A stretch of DNA of 64,000 nt from a bacterium (GTDB lineage Bacteria > Bdellovibrionota_C > UBA2361 > RFPC01). The translations under genes and the position numbers were made by a program. Shown piece after piece: positions 25,230-32,522 of the stretch (position 1 is the first letter of the stretch; each line of letters opens with the position of its first letter). The DNA is taken from positions 124,001-188,000 of the forward strand of contig JAUIIO010000003.1 of assembly GCA_030431715.1 (NCBI GenBank), given 5' to 3'. Under the pieces are notes generated by a model. That model saw nothing but the letters and a program-made list of their open reading frames with translations, searched no databases and had not been told where the DNA came from.

Positions 25230-26516
25230 TTAAGGAAATTGCCCCTTAATGTCCAACTTGGAAAGCATTCTTGCTAATTTTTCAATTAGCTTTCTGGCCT
25301 CACTAATGGTGGCATGGTCTTTCTTGTTTTCAAACACTTTGCTGGGGTTTCTTCCAAGAGTTTCCACCACACAAGATCCAAGCTTAGTAAGTGCTGAATC
25401 TCGTTCATCTTGTGAAGGAATCTCAGAGAATTGCTTTTTATATCCTTCAAAGGATTTGGAAATCGTCTCCTTATGGGCATATTCTTCTTGCAGCTGTAGA
25501 AAGTATGTAGCTCGTTTCCGTGCGACTACGGCTAACCAGACCAGTGGCAATATAAAAGGAAGGCGCGAGAGAAAGTAACTACCTAAGGTCTCTAGAGTAG
25601 GCGTATCAAATTCCATCTCAATAGGGTTATAAATTGCAACCAAAATCAGCAAAACTATGCAAATTAAAAACAAAATATCCGAATTTCGGCGGGGCTTATA
25701 ATAAATATCAGTGCGTTCCTTGAATGAAGAGGCGAGTCCGGCGCTAGTAGCGCCGGGCAGCAGTCCTTCTATCTTCTCAAACAAACTATCGTAGTCTGTA
25801 TTAATCACTTGCAAGCGCTCTTCATACTCATTTTTTGCTTTCCGCAGTTCCTCCTCAAGTGTCTCAATGGTAGATTCAGTCTGACTAGCCTTGTCTGATA
25901 ATCCTGAAGTAATTTCTGCATGTGATTTAATCTCTTTTAAGGTATTTTTAGCTTTTTCCAGTTGATTCTCAGCTAATTCCTTTGCTTCCAGTATCTCAGC
26001 ATTTTTGTTTTCAGCGTTTTCGCACAATGAAGAAATGTTCTGGAAAGTAGTTTTTGCATCTGTTTCTAACAGTTCTATCTTTTCAGTACCTTTTTTTGCT
26101 TTCTCGAGTGCATTGAGAGCCTCTTCTGCCGCAGATGTGAGGGGAGCTGTGGCCTGCGAATGTTGTTCAACTTGACTGCGAAGTTCTTCTGTCTTCCCTA
26201 GTTCCTTGGCGGTCGTTTCATTCGTGCCTCTAATGGCTTCTAGAGTAGTTGAGGCCTCATTCTCGATACTCTCGATCTTATCGAGCGATGCTGTTGATTG
26301 GGTTTTAATCGACTCTAATTCAGATAACGTAGAATCAAGAGTATCTTTGGCTTGTCGTAGTTCGTTTAAAAGATTAGACGAGACGCTCTTATTTTTTTCT
26401 GCTTCTTCTAGAGAAGCCTCGATTCTGTTAACTAATGCTGAAAGTTGCTCTGCATTTGTGTTGTTAACGTTATCGCTTCCTTCCAGAGAAGTATCAGACT
26501 GGTCATCGTTGGTCAT
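25230..26516 (-). CDS. Long coiled-coil protein with two central-to-C-terminal membrane helices
   Basis: The protein has 428 residues. About residues 20-255 are heptad-rich coiled coil, strongly acidic and Ala/Glu/Lys-rich. Then comes the segment GLLPGATSAGLASSFKERTD, two membrane helices (ILFLICIVLLILVAIYNP and SRLPFILPLVWLAVVA) and a C-terminal soluble helical region. It has the look of an inner-membrane sensor whose coiled coil extends into the cytoplasm, a layout seen in proteins near defence genes. The next upstream gene is HEPN-like, which fits, but a defence role is only inferred. Confidence 0.6.
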   Translation of the reverse strand: MTNDDQSDTSLEGSDNVNNTNAEQLSALVNRIEASLEEAEKNKSVSSNLLNELRQAKDTLDSTLSELESIKTQSTASLDKIESIENEASTTLEAIRGTNETTAKELGKTEELRSQVEQHSQATAPLTSAAEEALNALEKAKKGTEKIELLETDAKTTFQNISSLCENAENKNAEILEAKELAENQLEKAKNTLKEIKSHAEITSGLSDKASQTESTIETLEEELRKAKNEYEERLQVINTDYDSLFEKIEGLLPGATSAGLASSFKERTDIYYKPRRNSDILFLICIVLLILVAIYNPIEMEFDTPTLETLGSYFLSRLPFILPLVWLAVVARKRATYFLQLQEEYAHKETISKSFEGYKKQFSEIPSQDERDSALTKLGSCVVETLGRNPSKVFENKKDHATISEARKLIEKLARMLSKLDIKGQFP

Positions 26517-26792
26517 GGCGGTATGTTCCCTTCACATGAATCATTAGTGGTTATAGCCATATGATAAAAATCAGCGCCATGGCGTAGAATGCGGCTTTTG
26601 CCAATGAGAATAGCACAAATTTGTGCTAATATATAGTTTCTTCACTTAGGGAATCTCGTAGGAAGTCGGAAAGTCATTTCTTATATGAGTTCAATGCAAT
26701 AGATGCCATGTCTAATACGATTGTGGGGGCAGAATAATTCATTGATTAGTGGAGCTGTCATCTGGTGGAATGTTGGTTACCCCTGATGCTGA

Positions 26793-27530
26793 TCACAATG
26801 TTTTTATTGCCCAATTAGTCCCTTCAATCAACTCATTCACGTCGTCGAGAGTCGGTTCTCTGTCTTTTTTATGTGCACAATGGTTTCTGTGATCTGCGAG
26901 TAGCTGAATCTTTCTCCATTTAGATGTATCATATATTTTACCCTCTTTGAGTAAATCATTTAGATCTCCTAATGTGGGATTCTTTTTCTTTGTTTTTAAT
27001 TGATTATGTTCAACTAAGTGACGGAGGTGTCCTTCTAACACTACGCCGGCTACAGTTCCTGCCGCACGCAAGTTAATTTTTTTGAGTTTATTAGCAGCCT
27101 CCAGCTCCGTGTCTTGTAGGTCGGCCAATAATGCACCTTCGACATCTGCGAGTACTCCATGAATTCTACTTTTTAAGGAAGAAAGTATTGCCATCTGATT
27201 GCTCACAAGAAGCCTAACTGCTGCATAAATGTCCCACTTTGGGTGCTTATCTAAATCTTTGCTTGCACCTAAGCCCTGTACGTAGTCGGCAATTCTATAA
27301 GTGGCGAATGTGAAATATTTTCTTTTAGGATCAATCTGATAGTAGCTGATAAACTCTTCAAGTCGGTCAGGAGCTAATCTCCTCACAAGCTCAAGTGCTC
27401 TAGTATACCATTTTTGATATGCTATATTAAATTTTATTGGGCTTTCCTGTTCCACGATCATTGGAAGGAGTTTATCTAAATAATTCACAAGCGCGTCGAG
27501 TGACTCTTCTAGTTCTTTTTTTGTATCCAT
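26793..27530 (-). CDS. HEPN-like domain protein
   Basis: The protein has 245 residues, almost all helical. The C-terminal part has the HEPN signature R-x4-H in HRNHCAHKK (Arg215 to His220), placed in the expected helix after LLADH and before a helix pair (LDDVNELIEGTNWAIKTL). In the HEPN superfamily this motif forms an RNase site in toxins and abortive-infection proteins, though some members are non-catalytic. It lies on the same strand 276 bp upstream of the coiled-coil membrane protein. No nucleotidyltransferase partner is visible. Confidence 0.65.
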   Translation of the reverse strand: MDTKKELEESLDALVNYLDKLLPMIVEQESPIKFNIAYQKWYTRALELVRRLAPDRLEEFISYYQIDPKRKYFTFATYRIADYVQGLGASKDLDKHPKWDIYAAVRLLVSNQMAILSSLKSRIHGVLADVEGALLADLQDTELEAANKLKKINLRAAGTVAGVVLEGHLRHLVEHNQLKTKKKNPTLGDLNDLLKEGKIYDTSKWRKIQLLADHRNHCAHKKDREPTLDDVNELIEGTNWAIKTL

Positions 27531-27672
27531 TATTGATTAGCGAAATAAGATGTAATTGATCTCAATAAGATTTTTCATAAATCAGTATATTATTACACGC
27601 CCATATCATTAAACCAACAAGAACAGTAAATTTCATTAAACATTTCTAGAAGATGATCGCGGAGATCAACCC

Positions 27673-28137
27673 TCACCACCCCCCAACATGATTATCAAAA
27701 TACTCAAACCTCCCCCAAAACCGAACCTCCCCAAGCCCAGATAACTCCGAAACCCCAGAAACATCCACCTCAAAACAAACCTCAGAAACACCAACATTCT
27801 CAACTCCCTTAACCCACTCCTCATCCTGCCCCGAAGCATATACTCGAGCTTCAGGAATCCCTTCAAGCAATACTATTAAGTCCTTAACAAACAGCCCATA
27901 AGTCTCATGCACCACATGAAGCTCATACTCACTATGAAGTGCTGAAACTTCCCCCCGAGCCCAAACCGTAGCCCCATTAAGTTTAGAGGAAAGCCACTCA
28001 GCAACAGCCTGCGCGCGCCTGCCTTCCTGACCTCTTTCGCATTGCATCTGTGAAAAGGCTTGCTGAAGCTCTTCTTGTGTAAACTCCTTCTGTCCCTGAT
28101 TCTGCTTCTGTCCTACATTCTGGTCTAAATTCGCCAT
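27673..28137 (-). CDS. Unknown acidic protein
   Basis: The protein has 154 residues from the ATG at 28137, chosen because GGAGGG lies 5 bp before it; the frame opens 15 codons earlier without such a site. The first 35 residues are Gln-rich and polar. The rest is alpha/beta with a run of Val-rich strands (VGVSEVCFEVDVSGVSEL). No membrane segment and no known family. It is divergent from the GC-rich operon that starts at 28441 and may share its upstream region. Confidence 0.55.
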   Translation of the reverse strand: MANLDQNVGQKQNQGQKEFTQEELQQAFSQMQCERGQEGRRAQAVAEWLSSKLNGATVWARGEVSALHSEYELHVVHETYGLFVKDLIVLLEGIPEARVYASGQDEEWVKGVENVGVSEVCFEVDVSGVSELSGLGEVRFWGRFEYFDNHVGGW

Positions 28138-28247
28138 CTCATCCCTCCAAAAACATGCTATCCACACGTAAATACTACCCAATCCACCGCCTTAAGCAGC
28201 TAATGCAGTAATCACGTCGCAATATACTTGCCATTAGCACGCAATTA

Positions 28248-28273
28248 GATAATACTTGCATGCAGCATGCATG
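28248..28273 (+). promoter_or_regulatory. Candidate operator, GATAAT plus GCATG repeats (site 1)
   Basis: The 26 bp read GATAATACTTGCATG then CAGCATGCATG. Two GCATG words start 11 bp apart (28258 and 28269), and TGCATGC-A-GCATGCA at 28257-28271 is a palindrome. A 22-of-26 match lies at 34352-34377 before the NAD kinase-like gene. GATAAT might double as a -10 box. This is a likely shared regulator site. Confidence 0.55.
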
Positions 28274-28308
28274 TAAACATAATTGTTAGGGGTAGAAGAG
28301 CAAATTAG

Positions 28309-28353
28309 GTAGTCACCACCGTCCGCAATACTTGTGCGAAGGGTGGTGACTAC
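28309..28353 (+). promoter_or_regulatory. Large hairpin in the leader of the GC-rich operon
   Basis: GTAGTCACCACC at 28309-28320 pairs perfectly with GGTGGTGACTAC at 28342-28353, with an inner CGCA/TGCG pair in the loop. It lies 90-130 bp before the first start codon. CATAC and GTATG at about 28379 and 28393 can form a second stem. A structured leader or a large operator are both possible; I do not recognise a riboswitch class. Confidence 0.5.
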
Positions 28354-28440
28354 GAAAGTGTTCGTGTCACACCACGTCATACCTGACTTCTCAGTATGGC
28401 GCGGAATCAGTGACGAGAAGGTTATTCATGAGGTTAAGCA

Positions 28441-29715
28441 ATGTCTGAGCAATCTCAAAATCCAGAAAACGTTGGTAACAACGCTGGTGGTGACGAAGTG
28501 CAGGCAACTGCACCGACTACACCTGAGTGGACGACCTTTATTGCGCCCTTTGCCGAAGCGATCGGCAAGTCGGTGGATGAGGTGACGACGGCTCTTAAGA
28601 CGAAAGTCGGCGAGCCCGGCGCGCAGGCGATCGAGCTGCTGGGGAGTGAGGAATACACTCCGCTGCAGATGATCGCCGAGGCGCTCGGAAGCGAAGTGCC
28701 GGAGGCGGTGCTCCGCATGGCGGTTGAGAAGAAGTTGCGCAAAGGTCCCGTGCAGGAACCTGCGGCGGCAGCTCAGCCGACGTTTGCGACGACGCCGTCT
28801 TTTGACGTGTTGCCGGCTGCGCCTGATGACGCGGCGTGGCTTAACATGCTCAAAACGGGCGGCGAGCTCAAGGTCAACGGCACCACGGTGATCTCGGCGA
28901 TGCGCGCAGCGCTCGCCAGCCGTTCGGGGCTCTACGACCTGCCGAGCACGCTTGCTGACTTGATGGAAACCCATGCCCAGTCGCTCGATGAGCCGGTGGG
29001 TGAGGAGTTCTTCAAGTTGCGCAAGCTGCTGACTCGGCGGAGCTACGCTGAGATCTTCGCTGCGCTTGAAGTTGATGGCTCGTTCGTTTCTGAGAAGCGA
29101 AAGAGCGTCTTCGTTAAGCGGCTGGATGAGGTCTTGTGGCCTGCACTGTTGTCGTTCCAAGGCCAGCTGATGGCCTGGCGCGATGCGTGGCAGGACGGCA
29201 TGGCCAATCCGGCGGCGATGATGGGTGCCTTCGCGGCGATGGCTGGTGGTGGCGGAATGCCTCCGGGCATGATGCAACCTCCGGCAACGGAAACGCTCCG
29301 CGACGCTGCGGAAAGCGTTAACAACGACATCAACAAAACGTTTGCTGGTGTCGGAGTGCCGATCGCGATGGCGCTTGCGTACGATGCGCAGCGCATCAAG
29401 GAGGTGCTTGAGAATCCGACCCTGCCGTCGCAGGTGGGGGCGGCGAACCGCGACCAGATGCTCCGCATGCTCGATGTGAACGTGACACCTGATTACGTTC
29501 GGCTCGAGCGGAACGTGACGCGCTACGCGCTCGCGGTCATGGAGTATCCGAACATCACCAGTGGACAAGAGGAGCTTGGCTACCTCACGTCGCTGACGAT
29601 GCTCGGTTCGCAGATTCCGTGGGACCGGCTTGGTGTTCCCGGTCGGCGGCTTGATTCGGTGCGCGGGCGACGTGCCCGGCCGAAGTTTCACGCCGCTGAC
29701 GAGGGCGATCGCTGA
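28441..29715 (+). CDS. Unknown helical protein, first gene of the GC-rich operon
   Basis: The protein has 424 residues from the ATG at 28441, with GAGG at 28430-28433. It is acidic, mainly helical and has no signal peptide. Middle low-complexity AAMAGGGGMPPGMMQPPA separates two helical halves. The C-terminus is basic (GRRLDSVRGRRARP). No family is recognised. It could be a scaffold or adaptor for the kinase-like and VWA products encoded after it. Base composition is clearly GC-richer than the genes left of 28137, suggesting transfer. A long antisense open frame here is a by-product of that composition. Confidence 0.65.
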   Translation: MSEQSQNPENVGNNAGGDEVQATAPTTPEWTTFIAPFAEAIGKSVDEVTTALKTKVGEPGAQAIELLGSEEYTPLQMIAEALGSEVPEAVLRMAVEKKLRKGPVQEPAAAAQPTFATTPSFDVLPAAPDDAAWLNMLKTGGELKVNGTTVISAMRAALASRSGLYDLPSTLADLMETHAQSLDEPVGEEFFKLRKLLTRRSYAEIFAALEVDGSFVSEKRKSVFVKRLDEVLWPALLSFQGQLMAWRDAWQDGMANPAAMMGAFAAMAGGGGMPPGMMQPPATETLRDAAESVNNDINKTFAGVGVPIAMALAYDAQRIKEVLENPTLPSQVGAANRDQMLRMLDVNVTPDYVRLERNVTRYALAVMEYPNITSGQEELGYLTSLTMLGSQIPWDRLGVPGRRLDSVRGRRARPKFHAADEGDR

Positions 29716-29747
29716 GCCGTCTGGCCACACGGTGTGGTCAGTTCCGT

Positions 29748-29779
29748 AGCCGCAGCGGAAGATCTTTTCCGCTGCGGCT
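29748..29779 (+). terminator. Intercistronic 13-bp hairpin
   Basis: AGCCGCAGCGGAA at 29748-29760 pairs perfectly with TTCCGCTGCGGCT at 29767-29779 around GATCTT. A second hairpin (GGCCACAC/GTGTGGTC) lies just before it. There is no T tract, so it may mark processing or partial termination between genes one and two. Confidence 0.5.
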
Positions 29780-29809
29780 CTAATCCTCAAGAAAGAGAGG
29801 TGTCCAGCC

Positions 29810-30934
29810 ATGGATGCAGATCTTAAAGATGTGTACTTGCGGATAACGCAAGCGCAGTTTCCTGAGGATGTGTTCGGTTACGAGAATATCATCTTGCCAG
29901 CGCCGACTCTCTTAGAGTTTCTCGCTGAGCGGTATGATGGACTACGAACCGTAACGGATCCTCGGCAGTACTCAAACCCTGACGATATCGAAGCTGCTAG
30001 AGATGCTACTACTTTACTTGATCGTTTTTACGAGCAGGCAAAGCGGCGCATTGAAGAGTATGTGTACGGTATTCCCGGTTACGACCGGGTTGCTGCTCCT
30101 CGGGGCGGCAAAACGTTTCAGATCGGTGCTAGTGTGTTCTCTGTTGGACGAAAGCTCACGCAAGGTGACCATACAACGCTCTACGGGGCGTTTATGGAGC
30201 GCAAAATGGACTCCGTACGCGAAAGTGTGGGTGATGTTGTTGTGAAGATCGCAAAGTGCGATGAGCACAACGATCACGCCCGCAACGAAGCGCGGATTCT
30301 GTCTGCTCTTCACAAGCGTGAAGTTCCGCAGTGGAAGCACTTGCCGTTTGTTCTAGGGAGTTTTCAGTCTGGTGGCCGGGTAGGAAGTGTTCAGCGACTT
30401 GTCGATGGATACACTCTTACGCAGGTACGTCAGCATGATCGACACCGCAAGGGTGTTGATAGGAAGCACGTTGCCTGGATGATCGATCGGATAACAAGTT
30501 GTTTTGGCTATGTGCACTCTCAAGGGATCGTGCACGGAAACCTGACACCTGATCATCTGATGGTTCAGCCTCATAATCACAACGTTATCGTTTGCGGGTG
30601 GGGATCGGCAGTACAAGATCCGGCCCGAAGCGGTGAACGTGTGAGAGAGGCAGCGGCAGTGTTTGCAGCTCCGGAGGTGACCCAAGGCGGTCAGATTGGT
30701 CCGTGGAGTGATGTGTACTCTATTGGAAAGACTTTAATCTGGCTTCTGGGCGGCGATCCGGAAGAGAACTCTATCCCTGATCGGGTAGAAGAACCGGTGC
30801 AGGACTTCTTGCTCCGGTTGGTGGCGGAGTCTCCGACTTCGCGGCCTGATGATTGTTGGGAACTTTACGATGAGCAGTGTCACATTAAAGACAGTCTCTG
30901 GCCTAGAAAGTTCCTTCACTTCGACATGGGCTAA
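29810..30934 (+). CDS. Protein kinase-fold protein lacking catalytic residues (probable pseudokinase)
   Basis: The protein has 374 residues, with GAGAGG 9 bp before the start. Residues 1-105 are a helical N-terminal extension. A Ser/Thr-kinase fold follows: Gly-loop region LTQGDHTTLYG, VVVKIAK (Lys146), helix-C Glu in RNEARIL (Glu160), then VHGNLTPDHLMV where HRDxxxxN would be, GWG (263-265) where DFG would be, and APEV plus SDVYSIGKTL. The catalytic Asp is Asn244, the metal-binding Asn is His and the DFG Asp is Gly, so phosphotransfer by the usual route is unlikely. It may bind ATP or act as a scaffold for the VWA and PurA-like partners. Confidence 0.75.
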   Translation: MDADLKDVYLRITQAQFPEDVFGYENIILPAPTLLEFLAERYDGLRTVTDPRQYSNPDDIEAARDATTLLDRFYEQAKRRIEEYVYGIPGYDRVAAPRGGKTFQIGASVFSVGRKLTQGDHTTLYGAFMERKMDSVRESVGDVVVKIAKCDEHNDHARNEARILSALHKREVPQWKHLPFVLGSFQSGGRVGSVQRLVDGYTLTQVRQHDRHRKGVDRKHVAWMIDRITSCFGYVHSQGIVHGNLTPDHLMVQPHNHNVIVCGWGSAVQDPARSGERVREAAAVFAAPEVTQGGQIGPWSDVYSIGKTLIWLLGGDPEENSIPDRVEEPVQDFLLRLVAESPTSRPDDCWELYDEQCHIKDSLWPRKFLHFDMG

Positions 30935-30976
30935 CCGCCCAACATGTCATTCCTCAAACGTTGAAAGGGTACTACC

Positions 30977-32410
30977 ATGGGTGGTGGCTATTTCCATCAA
31001 GATGTTACGAGCGCACGTGAGGCGATCGGTACAACGCGTACCAGTCAGCGTGCGTTTGATTACAACCGTCGCGCGTCGCGCGGGGAAGTGCAGGGCGTTC
31101 ACGCCGATCTGAACATTCTCGGCAAGGTCCGGGAGTGTCGTGATTCGGCGGAACACCCGGAGTCGACACCGATCGTGGTGGCGATGGACGTTACGAGTTC
31201 GCGCGGCTCTGATACGAAGCGTATCTATGAGCAGGTCCCGGCGATGCTGGGGTCGCTGCGTGTGACGGGTATCGTGCCAGACCCGCAGATCATGTGGGCC
31301 GCTGTTGGCGACGCCAACACCGACCGGGCTCCGATACAGGTCAGCCAGTTTGAAAGCGATCGTCGCATTGACGAACAGCTTCGGCAGATCTGGATGGAGG
31401 AAGGAGGTGGCGGCACCGGCGAGGAATCGTACGAGCTGCTGGCCTACTACCTCGCGAAGAAGACGGAGCTCGATATTCTCGGGCGCGGGAAGAAGGGCTT
31501 TCTCTTCTTCACAGGGGACGAGGCGCCGTATGCTACGGTGTCTAAGACCTTCGTGAAGAAGTACATCGGCGATGATCGCAAACGCGATCTGTCGACGAAG
31601 AAGGTCTTTACGGATCTGCAAAAGAAGTTTCACACCTTCTTGATGTTCCCCCGTTCGAGTATGGAAGATCGCAAGGCTGCGATCGACACCGAGATCCGTC
31701 AGCGTTTGGAGCGGCTTGGAGGCCGCTTCCAGGATGTCGATATCCGGGCATCTCTTATCTGGGACGACCGGAACGACCTCGATCTGCACTGCCTGACGCC
31801 GGATGGATATCACATCTTCTACGGCGCAAGGCGTGCAAACTGTGGTGGTGAGCTGGACGTGGACCGGAATGTTAACGGCGAAGACCCGAAGCCGGTGGAG
31901 AATATCCGCTGGGCGAAGGGTGACGCCCGGTCCGGCACGTACAGGTTCTGGGTGCGGAACTATCGCTACCACGAGCGTTCGCGAGATGGGGTGCCTTTCA
32001 AGGTGGAGATCGAGATTAACGGCGAGATCCAGACCTTTGAAGGGAAGACGCCTGCTGGTGTAACTGGTGGAGCGAGTGACCAGCAGGTCTACGAGTTTCA
32101 CTACACGCCTGGCGCAAATGCGAAGAAGAGCGACGACCACGCTGCGTACGAGGATGATGTCATCCTCGGCAAGTGGCAGAACTACATTCCGGAGGAGTAC
32201 ATCCTCCGGGTGCAGGATCCGCGCTCTTGTGTGGAGGTGATGCTCGGCGCTATGGCGCTTCAAGAGGGCAAGATGGATCTTGCGCAGTTTGAAGCGAGCA
32301 TGACCGAGCGGCGTGTTGAGAAGCGTCGCCGTGAGGATGTGTTGTCGGCGCTTGCTGACTTCGCAAGCCACGGCGTGTTTTCTGAAGTGGCGGCTGATGT
32401 CTTTGACTGA
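30977..32410 (+). CDS. VWA-domain protein with C-terminal DUF2135-like domain
   Basis: The protein has 477 residues; GAAAGGG precedes the start. A von Willebrand A domain begins near residue 65 with VVAMDVTSSRGS, a DxTxS version of the metal-ion site, and a later Asp in FFTGDEAPY. From about residue 255 a beta domain follows with IWDDRNDLDLHCLTPDGYHI, GGELDVDRNV, ENIRWAKGDARSGTYRFWV, the typical pattern of DUF2135 (YfaP-like) domains. The C-terminal 80 residues are helical. No signal peptide, so it is cytoplasmic. VWA domains bind partner proteins through a metal ion, which fits a complex with the kinase-like product. Confidence 0.8.
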   Translation: MGGGYFHQDVTSAREAIGTTRTSQRAFDYNRRASRGEVQGVHADLNILGKVRECRDSAEHPESTPIVVAMDVTSSRGSDTKRIYEQVPAMLGSLRVTGIVPDPQIMWAAVGDANTDRAPIQVSQFESDRRIDEQLRQIWMEEGGGGTGEESYELLAYYLAKKTELDILGRGKKGFLFFTGDEAPYATVSKTFVKKYIGDDRKRDLSTKKVFTDLQKKFHTFLMFPRSSMEDRKAAIDTEIRQRLERLGGRFQDVDIRASLIWDDRNDLDLHCLTPDGYHIFYGARRANCGGELDVDRNVNGEDPKPVENIRWAKGDARSGTYRFWVRNYRYHERSRDGVPFKVEIEINGEIQTFEGKTPAGVTGGASDQQVYEFHYTPGANAKKSDDHAAYEDDVILGKWQNYIPEEYILRVQDPRSCVEVMLGAMALQEGKMDLAQFEASMTERRVEKRRREDVLSALADFASHGVFSEVAADVFD

Positions 32411-32461
32411 GTAAGTCTCGGCATCGGTGAAACTGTCCCGTAACTGTACCGTACTGTCCCA

Positions 32462-32491
32462 GGGCGAGGGGGAGCTATCTCCCCCTCGCCC
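32462..32491 (+). terminator. Intercistronic 13-bp hairpin
   Basis: GGGCGAGGGGGAG at 32462-32474 pairs perfectly with CTCCCCCTCGCCC at 32479-32491 around CTAT. It is very stable but lacks a T tract. It lies 32 bp before the PurA-like start and may set its level relative to the upstream genes. Confidence 0.55.
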
Positions 32492-32522
32492 GGATTTAAC
32501 GCTTGCGAAAGGAGAGAAGACC

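Noticed and set aside
28426..29811. A 461-codon open frame on the minus strand, antisense to the first gene of the GC-rich operon
   Set aside because: Its product is extremely Arg/His-rich with no fold pattern, and the plus-strand gene has a ribosome site, balanced composition and operon context. It is a by-product of GC-rich third positions.
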